Positions 17,363-27,415 of a stretch of 64,000 nt of DNA are shown piece after piece. Source of the stretch: Shewanella sp. UCD-KL21 (GTDB lineage Bacteria > Pseudomonadota > Gammaproteobacteria > Enterobacterales > Shewanellaceae). The stretch covers positions 1 to 64,000 of the forward strand of contig NZ_MPHK01000008.1 in NCBI RefSeq assembly GCF_001957135.1, given 5' to 3'. A program made the translations under genes and the position numbers. The notes beneath the pieces are model-generated. The model was not told the origin of the DNA. It worked only from the letters and a program-made list of their open reading frames with translations, and searched no databases. Every line of letters starts with the position of its first letter. Position 1 is the first letter of the stretch.

Positions 17363-20020
17363 ATGAGAACAGTAAACCCAATGAATACATTTAAGCGATT
17401 AACGCTACCAGCCCAAGTATTGGCGGTGTTGGTTGGTTTAAGTGCGTGTGGTCAAGATGAAGCCAAACCCGTAACGACAGAGTCTAACAGCGAAGTTACT
17501 AGCGCAGCGGAAACTGTGGCACAAGTTTCTATCACAAAAGAAACTTCGGCAACCAATATTGATATTTGGCCAACACTTGCTATTCCATTTGCTAAAGATG
17601 TTGCCCTTGAATCGCGTATCGATAAGCTGATGGCGACCATGACCTTAGAGCAAAAAGTCGCGCAAATGATCCAGCCTGAAATTCGCGATATTACTGTTGA
17701 AGATATGCGTAAATACGGTTTCGGCTCTTATTTAAACGGCGGCGGTGGTTACCCAAATAATGATAAACATGCCACGCCAGCAGATTGGATTGAGCTGGCA
17801 GAATCTATGTACCAAGCGTCGATGGATGACAGTCTCGATGGCATTGCCATTCCGACAATGTGGGGCACAGATGCGGTCCATGGCCACAACAATGTCATTG
17901 GCGCGACTTTATTCCCGCACAATATTGGTTTAGGCGCAGCCAATAACCCTGAGTTAATTAAGCAAATTGCCGCTATTACCGCTAAAGAAGTGATGGTAAC
18001 GGGTATTGATTGGGTATTTGCCCCGACTGTGGCGGTTGTCAGGGATGACCGCTGGGGCCGAACTTATGAAGGTTATTCTGAAGACCCACAAATCGTAAAA
18101 TCATACTCCCATTCAATTGTTGAAGGCCTGCAGGGCGCCGTTGGCGATGACTTCTTATCAGATCAACATGTTATTTCAACGGTGAAGCATTTCCTTGGCG
18201 ATGGCGGCACAGAAAAAGGCATTGACCAAGGCGATAACCTAGCTACTGAGCAAGCGTTATTTGACATTCATGCCCAAGGCTATGTCGGCGGCTTAACTGC
18301 TGGTGCACAAACGGTTATGGCATCATTTAATAGTTGGCATGGCACCAAAATCCATGGCGATAAATATCTATTAAACGATGTATTAAAAGACAAAATGGGC
18401 TTTGATGGTTTTGTGGTTGGTGACTGGAATGGTCACGGACAAGTGGCAGGTTGTACCAATGAGTCTTGCGCGCAAGCGGTGAATGCAGGCTTAGATGTGT
18501 ACATGGTACCAACCAGTGCTTGGAAGTCTTTGTATGAAAATACCATTGCCCAAGTCAAAGACGGCGTGATTGCCCAGTCACGTATCGATGATGCGGTGCG
18601 CCGTATTTTACGGGTAAAAATCCGCGCCGGTTTATTTGAAAAACCAAGCCCTGCGAATCGTGCCATTTCAGGTAAAACTGAGTTGATTGGCGCAAAAGCG
18701 CATCGCGACGTGGCCAGACAGGCAGTGCGTGAATCCTTAGTGTTGTTGAAAAACAATAATAACATTTTACCTATCGCGCCTAGTGCCAAAATCTTAGTGG
18801 CAGGTGATGCGGCAGATAACATCGGTAAGCAATCTGGTGGCTGGAGTATTACTTGGCAGGGCACAGATAACTTAAATGAAGACTTTCCCGGTGCCACTTC
18901 CATTTATGCTGGTATTGAGCAAACGGTTAAAGCTGCAGGCGGTCAAACTTGGTTAAGTGTTGATGGCACATTTGAGGCGGCGAATAAGCCCGATGTAGCG
19001 ATTGTGGTATTTGGTGAAGAGCCTTATGCCGAAGGCAATGGTGATATTGATAACCTTGAATATCAGCGCGGCGATAAACGTGATTTAGCCTTACTAAAGT
19101 CGCTTAAAGCCCAAGGTATTCCTGTGGTAGCTGTGTTTATCAGTGGCCGCCCAATGTGGGTCAATGCTGAGTTAAATGCATCCGATGCGTTTGTAGCTGC
19201 TTGGCTTCCTGGTACTGAAGGTGACGGCGTGGCTCAAGTGTTATTGAGCCAAGCCAACGGCGAGGTTAATGAAAACTTTGCTGGTAAATTATCTTTCTCT
19301 TGGCCGACTCGCCCGCAGCAAACCAAAGTGAATGTGTTTGATAAAGACTACGCGCCTTTATTTAGCTATGGCTATGGTTTGCGCTATGGCGCTGACATGA
19401 AAGCTGAGGTGCCGAGTAATGTGGTTGCTAACACCTTATCTGAAGATAACTTTGCTACCGAGGATAAGCTTGAAGCATTACCATTATTTGAACGTGCGGT
19501 TAAAGCGCCTTGGCGCTTGATGATGGGCACAGAAACATCAATGGACACAGTGAGTAGCAGTATTCAGTCTAACGATGTGGTGACCCTGCGCACCTTTGAT
19601 AAGCAAGTTCAAGAAGATGCTCGCTTAATTAGCTTTAATGGCTCTGGTTTAGGCTTTGTGGGCTTAATTAGTAACTTCCCGCGGGATTTACGCGCTTACT
19701 CGAATAGCAATGCCGCGCTGAGCGTAATGATTAAAACCGCAAGCAAACTTGAGCAGCCATTATTACTGGGTATGGCATGTGATAGAGATTGCCGTGCAGA
19801 TGTAGATATTACCGAGCAGCTTAATAGCGTCGCCATTGATACTTGGCAAACCATCAGTGTTGATTTGCAATGTTTTAAAGAGCAGCAACTGGACTTTGGT
19901 AAAATAAATACACCGTTTTACCTGTCAACTATAGGTGCAGCAGAAGTGAGTTTTAGTGATTTAGTTATAGTGCCAAATGGCGCTGAACAAGCCACTATTT
20001 CATGTGCCACTAACGAATAG
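17363..20020 (+). CDS. GH3 exo-beta-glucosidase/glucanase lipoprotein
   Basis: An 885-residue protein from ATG 17363 (AAAAGG at 17350-17355 favours it over the GTG at 17357). Lipoprotein signal peptide with lipobox LSAC, Cys29. GH3 N-terminal barrel follows with the nucleophile Asp354 in GFVVGDWNGHGQ and the KHFLGDGG motif, then the GH3 C-terminal alpha/beta domain (to about residue 680). A C-terminal beta-sandwich of about 160 residues (KAPWRLMM... to FSDLVIVP) resembles the ExoP-type domain of marine GH3 exo-1,3/1,4-beta-glucanases. It would release glucose from beta-glucan oligosaccharides in the periplasm or at the outer membrane. Second gene of the FHS-GH3-GH16 set. Confidence 0.92.
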   Translation: MRTVNPMNTFKRLTLPAQVLAVLVGLSACGQDEAKPVTTESNSEVTSAAETVAQVSITKETSATNIDIWPTLAIPFAKDVALESRIDKLMATMTLEQKVAQMIQPEIRDITVEDMRKYGFGSYLNGGGGYPNNDKHATPADWIELAESMYQASMDDSLDGIAIPTMWGTDAVHGHNNVIGATLFPHNIGLGAANNPELIKQIAAITAKEVMVTGIDWVFAPTVAVVRDDRWGRTYEGYSEDPQIVKSYSHSIVEGLQGAVGDDFLSDQHVISTVKHFLGDGGTEKGIDQGDNLATEQALFDIHAQGYVGGLTAGAQTVMASFNSWHGTKIHGDKYLLNDVLKDKMGFDGFVVGDWNGHGQVAGCTNESCAQAVNAGLDVYMVPTSAWKSLYENTIAQVKDGVIAQSRIDDAVRRILRVKIRAGLFEKPSPANRAISGKTELIGAKAHRDVARQAVRESLVLLKNNNNILPIAPSAKILVAGDAADNIGKQSGGWSITWQGTDNLNEDFPGATSIYAGIEQTVKAAGGQTWLSVDGTFEAANKPDVAIVVFGEEPYAEGNGDIDNLEYQRGDKRDLALLKSLKAQGIPVVAVFISGRPMWVNAELNASDAFVAAWLPGTEGDGVAQVLLSQANGEVNENFAGKLSFSWPTRPQQTKVNVFDKDYAPLFSYGYGLRYGADMKAEVPSNVVANTLSEDNFATEDKLEALPLFERAVKAPWRLMMGTETSMDTVSSSIQSNDVVTLRTFDKQVQEDARLISFNGSGLGFVGLISNFPRDLRAYSNSNAALSVMIKTASKLEQPLLLGMACDRDCRADVDITEQLNSVAIDTWQTISVDLQCFKEQQLDFGKINTPFYLSTIGAAEVSFSDLVIVPNGAEQATISCATNE

Positions 20021-20078
20021 TCATCGTTAGCGGCAGTAGTATTCAAGTTTAAGTATTTATTAAACCTGAATGAGTTGA

Positions 20079-20101
20079 CCCGCTAAGGTTCTCTTAGCGG
20101 G
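20079..20101 (+). terminator. hairpin between GH3 and GH16 genes
   Basis: Arms CCCGCTAAG and CTTAGCGGG with a five-base loop, preceded by a weaker GTTTAA/TTAAAC hairpin (20047-20065). No T-run follows, so this may lower rather than stop transcription into GH16. Confidence 0.5.
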
Positions 20102-20194
20102 CATGTTAATCCACCAATGACGTTGAGCTTACAATTAAGTTTGTAGGGCATTTTGCTGGCATTTTTTAGATATTTTGCGATTTGGGGATCAAGA

Positions 20195-22357
20195 ATGTTC
20201 AATAGAAAAATACCGTTAAATCTGACATCAAACCAGGCTTTTTCAGCTGCGAAAGTGATTAGTGCTGCGAGTTTAACTGCGCTGCTGCTAATAGGCTGCG
20301 GCTCAGAGAGTGAGACTGAAACTGAGCCTGAAGTTGAACAAGCGCCAGTAGACTCTGACTCTGATGCAGGCTCTAATTCAGATACTGATTCAGACACGGG
20401 TTCAGGGCAAGAAAACGCAAGCTGGTCATTGGTATGGAGTGATGAATTTGATGGCGCTGAGATTGATGCCACTAAATGGAATTTAGCCCATAACTGTTAT
20501 GGCGGCGGCAACCAAGAATTACAATGTTATACCCAGCGCCCTGATAACAGCCAAGTGGTTGATGGTAAGTTAGTGATTACCGCTTTACGGGAGGACTTTA
20601 ATGGCCCAGCGCTAGCATTGGGCGATCCTAATTACGATGCCAACGATACTTCAAAACAGCAGCCTTACACTTCGGCGCGGTTAGATTCGACCCATAAAGG
20701 CGATTGGAAATATGGCCGCTTTGAAATCAAAGCCAAAATGCCACAAGGTCAGGGCACTTGGCCGGCCATTTGGATGTTGCCCACTGACTGGGTTTATGGT
20801 CCTTGGGCAGGCTCTGGCGAAATCGATATTATGGAAGCGGTTAATCTGAAAGTGATCACCAATGGCGATGAGTCGCAGACACCTGAAAGCCGGATTCATG
20901 GCACTTTGCATTATGGTAAAGCCTGGCCAGGCAATGTCTATTCCGGCGCTGAGTACAGTTTGCCACAAGGCGCAAACCCTGCTGATGATTTTCATGTCTA
21001 TGCCCTTGAATGGGAGCAAGATGAAATTCGCTGGTATGTGGATGGTGTGCATTATGCTACTCAGCGCTCAACGGCTTGGTACAGTCAATACACAGATGCT
21101 GATGGGTCATTACAACAAGCCCCTGAAGATGCACCTTACAATCAAGCATTTCATATGATCCTCAACTTTGCCGTAGGCGGTACTTGGGCGGGTAATGTCA
21201 ACAACAGTGGGGTGGATGAGTCGGTCTTTCCACAAACCATGGAAGTAGATTATGTTCGCGTGTATGAATGCAGCGTCGCGCCAACAACAGGTAGTGGTTG
21301 TGCCACTATTGATGAAGCTGCAGAAGTGGTCGAAGGCCATCAGCCGCCAGCGATCACGACCCCCAGCACTGATATTGGCGCAGGGCCAGAATTTATCATG
21401 TTTGACGATGCACTAGCCCAAGGGTTAGCGCTTGATAGCTATAACCCCGATGGCAGTATTACCTTGCAGACGCTGACAGTCGCAGGTCGCGGTGAGGTGC
21501 TGCAAATGGATAAAGCCGGCGCGACGGGTAATGCTTATTTCTCTTACCCTCCCACAGCAGATTTGTCTCACTGGGCCAATAATGGCTATTTAGTTTTTGA
21601 TATTAACCTGTTATCTATCGACGACAATGTCGAGCTGCTGGTTAAAATTGACAGTGGTTGGCCAAATGTCAGTGATATTAACGTCACACTGCCAGAGCTT
21701 AATACTTGGACTGAAGTCAAAATATCTATCGCAGCATTAGTCGCCAGTGGCAATCGATTCTCGCCCGGCAGCGTGGCTAACTTAGCTGCAGTAGTGAACC
21801 CATTTGTGATTGAAGCGCTAGGTGACATCAGCCTGCAAATTGATAATGTGCGCTATGAATATCAACTTACAGAAGTTGATGAACTGGTTATTTATGATGA
21901 TGAAGTAAAAGCGCCATATAGCTTGGGGCATTATGCTGCATCGGGCGCGGTTGATATCACTGAGGTTGAGGCTGGTGGTGATTATGGCACTGTGACTCAA
22001 TTTAGTTTTAATACCGATGAAGCCGTGGTGTATTACCAAAGCACAGGGTTAGCGCAAGATGTTAGCCAATTTAGCTTTGTTGAATTTGATCTCAATGTGC
22101 TGACAGATCCACGAAGTCAGCGTGAGTTTAATATCAAGGTCGATTGTGGTCATCCCTGTAGCTCAGGTGACTTTGCCATTACTACGCCCGATATCGCCAC
22201 TTGGACCCATTATAAGTTAGCGCTTGCAGACCTTGTTAGCCATGCAGGCTCAAGTTTAGATTTAACCCAAGTTGATACCCCATTAGTGATTTTTCCGGCT
22301 TGGGGCAATCAAAATGGGGTGGTTATGCAAGTGGATAATGTGCAGCTAACTAAATAA
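20195..22357 (+). CDS. GH16 endo-1,3-beta-glucanase (laminarinase) lipoprotein
   Basis: A 720-residue protein from ATG 20195, with GGGGATC eight bases upstream. Lipobox LIGC, Cys35, so lipid-anchored. A Ser/Asp/Glu-rich linker (residues 39-74) precedes the GH16 jelly-roll (about 77-350) with the catalytic motif EIDIME (nucleophile Glu209, Asp211, acid/base Glu214) and laminarinase-type GTWPAIWMLP. The C-terminus holds two related beta-sandwich domains (about 390-550 and 560-720), each ending in a LQIDNVRY / MQVDNVQL motif, resembling ExoP-C-like carbohydrate-binding modules. It would cut laminarin at the cell surface to feed the TonB receptor. Confidence 0.92.
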   Translation: MFNRKIPLNLTSNQAFSAAKVISAASLTALLLIGCGSESETETEPEVEQAPVDSDSDAGSNSDTDSDTGSGQENASWSLVWSDEFDGAEIDATKWNLAHNCYGGGNQELQCYTQRPDNSQVVDGKLVITALREDFNGPALALGDPNYDANDTSKQQPYTSARLDSTHKGDWKYGRFEIKAKMPQGQGTWPAIWMLPTDWVYGPWAGSGEIDIMEAVNLKVITNGDESQTPESRIHGTLHYGKAWPGNVYSGAEYSLPQGANPADDFHVYALEWEQDEIRWYVDGVHYATQRSTAWYSQYTDADGSLQQAPEDAPYNQAFHMILNFAVGGTWAGNVNNSGVDESVFPQTMEVDYVRVYECSVAPTTGSGCATIDEAAEVVEGHQPPAITTPSTDIGAGPEFIMFDDALAQGLALDSYNPDGSITLQTLTVAGRGEVLQMDKAGATGNAYFSYPPTADLSHWANNGYLVFDINLLSIDDNVELLVKIDSGWPNVSDINVTLPELNTWTEVKISIAALVASGNRFSPGSVANLAAVVNPFVIEALGDISLQIDNVRYEYQLTEVDELVIYDDEVKAPYSLGHYAASGAVDITEVEAGGDYGTVTQFSFNTDEAVVYYQSTGLAQDVSQFSFVEFDLNVLTDPRSQREFNIKVDCGHPCSSGDFAITTPDIATWTHYKLALADLVSHAGSSLDLTQVDTPLVIFPAWGNQNGVVMQVDNVQLTK

Positions 22358-22638
22358 CATTGTTTTAAATCAGTTTGAATACGAATGCAGCTAAGCCATT
22401 GTGCCTTTTATGCAAAGGGCTCTTGGCTTACTATCTGTAAATGATGTTGCATATTAGTAGCAAAAATCAACTTACAGACCTGCCAGAGCTATGTTGATAT
22501 TTATGGTGCTGAAAAGTTAACTAACATTGTTATTTCTAAGACAAACTAAATAGTTATAAATCATCTTGCGAGCAACTGGCATAATAGCGCTAAGTGATTT
22601 GAGTTAACCGCAGGTTAACGTATTCATAAGGATGAACC

Positions 22639-23469
22639 TTGAAGGTATTTAGTTTTTCAACGGCAGATGATTTAACCCAGCAGCTGTTTACCCAGCAACA
22701 TCTGACCCAAGTGGTTGAGATTGCCAAGTTAGCTGGTGATGCAATTATGCAAGTGTATGCAGACACCGACTTGCAAGTAACGCAAAAACAAGATGATAGC
22801 CCAGTGACCGCTGCGGATATTGCCAGTCATAATGTGATTGTTAACGCATTAGCTCAGCAATTTGCTGGCATTAAGATCATGAGCGAAGAAGCCGCTGATA
22901 TCCCATGGTTAGAACGTAAACAATGGCAAAGCTATTGGTTAATTGACCCACTAGATGGCACCAAAGAGTTTATTAAGCGCAACGGTGAATTTACCGTCAA
23001 TATCGCCTTAGTTCATCAAGGCCGCGCCATTGTTGGAGTGGTATATGCGCCAGTATTAAACAAATGTTATTCCGCCATTGTGGGTCAAGGCGCATGGCTT
23101 GAGCACCAAGGGCAACAGCAGTTGTTAAATATAACAACGCAAGCGGTTCGAGAAGTGCCTGTTGTTGTAGGCAGTCGCTCCCATATAAGCCCTGGGCTTG
23201 AGCAGTACCTTCAAGATGTGGGCGAGCACCAAATGCAAAGCGTTGGTAGCTCCTTAAAGTTTTGTATGGTGGCAGAAGGCATCGCCGATGTGTACCCAAG
23301 ACTGGGATTAACCAGTGAGTGGGATACTGCAGCAGCGCAAGCGGTAGTTGAAGGCGCAGGAGGTAAGGTGGTGCGATACCCTGAGCTTACGCCCCTTGAT
23401 TACAACCAAAAAGAAAATATTTTAAATCCGTATTTTATTGCGGCGTCACCAGCATGGTTTGCAAGGTAG
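22639..23469 (+). CDS. cysQ: 3'(2'),5'-bisphosphate nucleotidase CysQ
   Basis: A 276-residue inositol-monophosphatase-superfamily enzyme that hydrolyses PAP, a by-product of sulfate assimilation. The metal-binding motifs are clear: SEE at 82-84, WLIDPLDGTKEF (Asp103, Asp106), and the late WDTAAAQAVVEGAGG. The frame has no ATG before residue 36, so the TTG at 22639, preceded by AAGGAT, is the likely start; this gives about 20 extra residues compared with the E. coli protein. It stands alone, 280 bp after the GH16 gene. Confidence 0.9.
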   Translation: MKVFSFSTADDLTQQLFTQQHLTQVVEIAKLAGDAIMQVYADTDLQVTQKQDDSPVTAADIASHNVIVNALAQQFAGIKIMSEEAADIPWLERKQWQSYWLIDPLDGTKEFIKRNGEFTVNIALVHQGRAIVGVVYAPVLNKCYSAIVGQGAWLEHQGQQQLLNITTQAVREVPVVVGSRSHISPGLEQYLQDVGEHQMQSVGSSLKFCMVAEGIADVYPRLGLTSEWDTAAAQAVVEGAGGKVVRYPELTPLDYNQKENILNPYFIAASPAWFAR

Positions 23470-23596
23470 CTATATAAACGAGTATTCGCAAAAGCGTCTA
23501 ACTTTAAACTGGTAGCCTTTTATTAGCTCAATAATAGCTATTGCTACAAGCTCATGTTGGTGAATAACAGATTCTAACGATATGGAGAGAGTTACT

Positions 23597-24502
23597 ATGA
23601 TGCGCATGGGTATTGACCTTGGCGGGACAAAGATTGAAGTGGTGGCGCTAGCCCAAGATAGTTCAGAGCTATTTCGTAAACGTATTCCAACACCCAAAAA
23701 CTACCCTGAAACCCTTGATGCCATAGTAGGTTTAGTTAATGATGCTGAAGCCGAAACTAAGCAAACAGGCAGTGTGGGTGTGGGTATTCCTGGGGTGGTA
23801 TCACCATTAACGGGCTTGGTTAAAAATTCCAACTCAACTTGGATTAATGGCCATCCACTTGATAAAGATTTAAGTGCTCGTCTTGATAGAGAAGTGCGGG
23901 TGGCAAACGATGCCAACTGTTTTGCAGTATCAGAAGCCGTTGATGGCGCAGCCGCAGGCAAAGGCGTGGTTTTTGGGGTGATTATTGGTACTGGTTGCGG
24001 TGGCGGTTTAGCGATAAATGGTAAAGTTCATGGCGGCGGAAATGGCATTGGTGGTGAATGGGGTCATAATCCATTGCCGTGGATGACTTCGGATGAATTT
24101 AATTCTACATCGTGTTTTTGTGGCAATAAAGATTGCATCGAGACCTTTATTTCAGGCACAGGCTTTGTACGTGATTTCCGCCGTGCTGGTGGTGAAGCTG
24201 ACAGTGGTATTCAAATTTCGCAAATGATGGCAGAAGGCCATCCGTTAGCGACCCAAGCGTTTGTGCGCTTTATCGATCGTTTAGCGCGCTCATTGGCACA
24301 CTTGATTAATATGCTCGACCCTGATGTGATTGTTTTAGGTGGCGGCGTGTCTAATATTGATGCGATATACACTGAATTGCCAAAAGTATTACCTAAGTAT
24401 GTGGTTGGCCGCGAATGTGACACCTTGGTGGTTAAAAACGAATATGGCGCATCATCTGGGGTGCGCGGCGCAGCATGGCTGTGGGGTAAAAACGACCACT
24501 AG
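23597..24502 (+). CDS. mak: ROK-family fructokinase (Mak)
   Basis: A 301-residue sugar kinase very like E. coli Mak (YajF): [14 protein letters not shown] phosphate loop, [43 protein letters not shown], the [11 protein letters not shown] zinc/sugar segment and the [18 protein letters not shown] zinc cluster. It phosphorylates fructose; other hexoses such as glucose may also be accepted. The start at 23597 follows GGAGAGAG at 23584-23591; an ATG at 23582 lies within that ribosome binding region. A strong terminator follows. It could phosphorylate glucose released by the adjacent glucan locus, but that is only inference from proximity. Confidence 0.9.
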   Translation: MMRMGIDLGGTKIEVVALAQDSSELFRKRIPTPKNYPETLDAIVGLVNDAEAETKQTGSVGVGIPGVVSPLTGLVKNSNSTWINGHPLDKDLSARLDREVRVANDANCFAVSEAVDGAAAGKGVVFGVIIGTGCGGGLAINGKVHGGGNGIGGEWGHNPLPWMTSDEFNSTSCFCGNKDCIETFISGTGFVRDFRRAGGEADSGIQISQMMAEGHPLATQAFVRFIDRLARSLAHLINMLDPDVIVLGGGVSNIDAIYTELPKVLPKYVVGRECDTLVVKNEYGASSGVRGAAWLWGKNDH

Positions 24503-24530
24503 GTCGATGAGTTAAGCCTTGAGTATAACA

Positions 24531-24559
24531 ACGGCGCTATCAGCGCCGTTTTTTTTTTC
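24531..24559 (+). terminator. intrinsic terminator after mak
   Basis: Stem ACGGCGCT/AGCGCCGT (24531-24538 and 24542-24549) with a three-base loop followed by ten T. Confidence 0.9.
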
Positions 24560-24577
24560 AAATCGAGCGTGAGGACG

Positions 24578-25432
24578 TTAAACCTCATCTGGCTCACTAA
24601 TACGTTCGCGGCGCTCTTGTTCTTCTTCAAAGGCCGCTTGGATTTCTTCTAGCACTGAATTGACATCTGCAGCGCTGGTATCCTCTTCAAACTCACCGCT
24701 AAGCTCGGTATCAGGCAGTAAGTCGCCTTTCTCGTATAAGCTCCACATTTCCTTAGCGTACTTGGTTAAAGCAAGCTCAGGTGCAAACTGCGAGTAATAG
24801 CGAGTCATATTGTTAACGTCACGTTCTAGCATGACTTTGGCATTATTATTGGCTGAGGCATCGACCGCTTGAGGCAGATCGATAATCACAGGACCATGGT
24901 CATCTTGCAGTACGTTAAATTCTGATAAGTCACCATGGACGATGCCGGCACATAACATACGAGTGACATAGCCCATCATGGTGGCGTGATCTTGTAGCGC
25001 TTGCTGTGCGCTTAACACAATATCATTTAAACGCGGAGCCACATCACCTTGACCATCAGTGATCAGTTCCATCAGCAACACGCCCTCAAAGCAGCCATAA
25101 GGAATGGGCACACGAATAGCGGCATCTGCACACTTATACAGGGCATCGACTTCGGCATTTTGCCAGGCATTTTCTTGCTGCTCACGGCCGTAGCTGGAGC
25201 CTTTTTCCATTGCTCGGCTGCGACGGCTATTGCGACTTTTTCTGCCTTCTTGATATTGCGCTGCTTTTTTAAAGCTACGCTTATTTGCCTCTTTGTACAC
25301 TTTCGCACAGCGGATTTCATTACCGCTACGGACCATGTAAACGGTGGCTTCTTTGCCACTCATTAATTGGCTAATGACTTCGTCAATCAGGCCATCATTG
25401 AGCAGGGGTTGTATTCGTTTAGGAGTTTTCAT
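24578..25432 (-). CDS. RIO1-like serine protein kinase
   Basis: A 284-residue atypical kinase. RIO signatures are present in order: SGKEATVY phosphate loop (25-32), RCAKVYKE with catalytic Lys44, HGDLSEFNVL with Asp168 and Asn173, and IIDLPQAV with the metal-binding Asp185. A basic stretch (RKSRNSRRSR, 64-73) lies in the kinase N-lobe insertion. The C-terminal tail after residue 230 is strongly acidic (EFEEDTSAADV, AFEEEQERRER). In archaea and eukaryotes RIO kinases act in ribosome maturation; the bacterial role is not settled. Convergent with mak across a shared terminator region. Confidence 0.88.
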   Translation of the reverse strand: MKTPKRIQPLLNDGLIDEVISQLMSGKEATVYMVRSGNEIRCAKVYKEANKRSFKKAAQYQEGRKSRNSRRSRAMEKGSSYGREQQENAWQNAEVDALYKCADAAIRVPIPYGCFEGVLLMELITDGQGDVAPRLNDIVLSAQQALQDHATMMGYVTRMLCAGIVHGDLSEFNVLQDDHGPVIIDLPQAVDASANNNAKVMLERDVNNMTRYYSQFAPELALTKYAKEMWSLYEKGDLLPDTELSGEFEEDTSAADVNSVLEEIQAAFEEEQERRERISEPDEV

Positions 25433-25635
25433 GGCGCCGTTATACCTTACTTAGGCAAAGGATGGTAGCGATTGGCTGAGTTAATGTCATATTATTGCAG
25501 CTTGATGACGGCTAGCGGTTACTTTGGTACTCACTAAAGCAAATTTTAATCGCGTTAAATGATAAGATAGCCTGCAATTATCCAGTGTTTTAAATGGTTT
25601 GGATTTTGTTAATGGCCATAAATAGGAGTCAACAG

Positions 25636-26169
25636 GTGAAGATAAATTTTCAAACATCGAGGCTGCTAATAAAGGAAATATCTTCTGATATGACCTTGTC
25701 AGATCCAGCATCAGAATTAACATCAGAGTCATCAGCATTCTTGATACAGCTTATGGCGTTGTTGACACCTGCAGTGGTTAACCATCTTCCTGCTAATTTC
25801 CAGCAGCTAAACTCACTAGCGGCCGCCGAGCACTGGCTTGATGAAATGCTAACTCAAAGCCGTGTATGTCGGGTTGATGCGACTGATACAGGCTTAATGA
25901 TGGGACTCGTCTTTATGTATATTGCAGATGATCAAACTGCCCATATCGGCTATTTACTGGGTGAACAGTATTGGAAAAAAGGTTATGGAAGCGAGTTACT
26001 CACAGGAGTGATTGAATTTGCCCGCGATCAACTTCAATGGCGCAAATTAATCGCTGGGGTAGACATAAACAACCAAGCATCAACTAAGTTACTTTTAAAG
26101 CTGGGCTTTACCCAGCAAGCCATTACAGAGCAGAGCGTGATTTTTTATGAGTATTTGCTAGATAGCTAA
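25636..26169 (+). CDS. GNAT-family N-acetyltransferase
   Basis: A 177-residue acetyltransferase. The acetyl-CoA-binding motif A reads YLLGEQYWKKGYGSELLTGVIEFA, followed by NNQASTKLLLKLGFTQQ, both typical of the RimJ/RimL-like branch. The N-terminal KINFQTSRLLIKEIS matches the usual first strand of the fold. I take the GTG at 25636 as start because AGGAG lies seven bases before it (25624-25628); in-frame starts at 25594 and 25612 lack a ribosome binding site. Substrate unknown. Confidence 0.8.
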   Translation: MKINFQTSRLLIKEISSDMTLSDPASELTSESSAFLIQLMALLTPAVVNHLPANFQQLNSLAAAEHWLDEMLTQSRVCRVDATDTGLMMGLVFMYIADDQTAHIGYLLGEQYWKKGYGSELLTGVIEFARDQLQWRKLIAGVDINNQASTKLLLKLGFTQQAITEQSVIFYEYLLDS

Positions 26170-26185
26170 GCGAAATTTAACTGTA

Positions 26186-26845
26186 CTAACTCTCTCTTGA
26201 AAAGCGCAAAATATGGCCTTTAAATTTTTGTTCTAAATAATCAGTGTGAATGGGTTTTATATGATTATGACTAAAGCCATATTCATCCATTTTGTTGGTC
26301 AGTTTGTTTTTTCGGCCTCGACCGGGATCGACGATAATGATTTCGCATTGGCGGTTGGCATGGCTTTGAATAAAGTATGCCAGCAGGGCAATATGTTCAT
26401 CTTCATACAATAAATCACTGCCGATGATTAAATCAAACTGGCCTAAATCACTGTTGTCATCGGCCCAGTCTACACGTTCAAAGTTTATCGATTTGTCGTT
26501 ATTTAACTGGGTATTTCTTAACAGAAATCCTTCAACCTCAGGGTGGTAATCGGTGGCGGTAATATCATCGGCTCTTTGGTTTAACAGTAAGCTTGAAAGG
26601 GCTATCCCACAACCAATTTCTAATATTCGTTTACCTTGTGTTTGATAATCGAGCATGTGGTTTGCCAGTACCATACTGGAAGGCCAGACCACCCCAAAAA
26701 TGGGCCATAGCGCCGAAGAAATACCTAAGTCTTTAGCTGTGTCGTTATCGTCACTAAATTGCTGTTTATCTCGAAGGGTACATAAGTGAATATCGTTGTC
26801 ACCAATTTCAATGGTGTGATAGCGAACGCGTACAGGGGTCGTCAT
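26186..26845 (-). CDS. class I SAM-dependent methyltransferase (METTL21/Methyltransf_16-like)
   Basis: A 219-residue Rossmann methyltransferase. ILEIGCGIALSSLLL is the SAM motif I, ITATDYHPEV motif II, and FDLIIGSDLLYEDEHIALL resembles motif post-II of the protein-lysine methyltransferase-like family PF10294. GVVWPSSMVLANHML before motif I fits the same family. Convergent with the GNAT gene, with 16 bp between stop codons. Substrate not predictable. Confidence 0.8.
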   Translation of the reverse strand: MTTPVRVRYHTIEIGDNDIHLCTLRDKQQFSDDNDTAKDLGISSALWPIFGVVWPSSMVLANHMLDYQTQGKRILEIGCGIALSSLLLNQRADDITATDYHPEVEGFLLRNTQLNNDKSINFERVDWADDNSDLGQFDLIIGSDLLYEDEHIALLAYFIQSHANRQCEIIIVDPGRGRKNKLTNKMDEYGFSHNHIKPIHTDYLEQKFKGHILRFSRES

Positions 26846-27038
26846 TATTTGTCCTAGTTGGGGTAGCTAAAGCTAAGCCAAATATCTACAAAAATATAAA
26901 TGACGAAACAATTTAATAACCACACTATAGTAATTTTCGATTAGCGCAAAGGATATAATCAGTTAATTAGAATAAAATATTGCAGCGCTGTGGTTACAAT
27001 GATTATCTTATAATTGATTTAAATAAACTGGAGCTATT

Positions 27039-27347
27039 ATGAAAGGACTCATCACAGCTGCGTTACTCTCTTTTGCATCGTCAGATTGCGTAGTTGCGCC
27101 GCAAGATTCGCTCGCTTTAGCCCCTGCGCAGCGCCAACAACTTAAGCATATTGTTGTAAATAACGCATTTGTATCTGGCTGTGTTACCGAGCAATTAACT
27201 GATATCACCGAAAAGATGTGTCCAAAGGACGACGCTTACTGTTGTGACAGTGAAATTGACAGTGAAATTGCAATTAAAAGTCACGAGAGTATTGAGCTCA
27301 CTTACCAGCAATGGGTGAACATTTACCTGCATTGTATGGTGAAGTAG
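27039..27347 (+). CDS. small Cys-rich exported-type hypothetical protein
   Basis: A 102-residue protein with a short hydrophobic N-terminus (MKGLITAALLSFASSDCVVA) that could be a signal peptide. Six cysteines follow in a regular scatter (Cys17, one in VSGC, one in MCPKDD, two in YCCDSE, one in HCMVK), suggesting disulfides outside the cytoplasm. The start is supported by GGAG at 27030-27033. A short internal repeat GACAGTGAAATT occurs twice around 27246-27270. No family recognised. The gene ends 68 bp before the left end of the Tn7-type element. Confidence 0.6.
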   Translation: MKGLITAALLSFASSDCVVAPQDSLALAPAQRQQLKHIVVNNAFVSGCVTEQLTDITEKMCPKDDAYCCDSEIDSEIAIKSHESIELTYQQWVNIYLHCMVK

Positions 27348-27415
27348 GGAGACTGCGGATAATCCCAAACCAAGGCTCTTATTTGCAAAAGCGTGCAGGG
27401 TGTTATTCATTTCCA

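Noticed and set aside
22380-22440. Terminator-like AAGCC...GGCTT pairing after GH16
   Set aside because: The arms pair only in short pieces with a large loop and no T-run.
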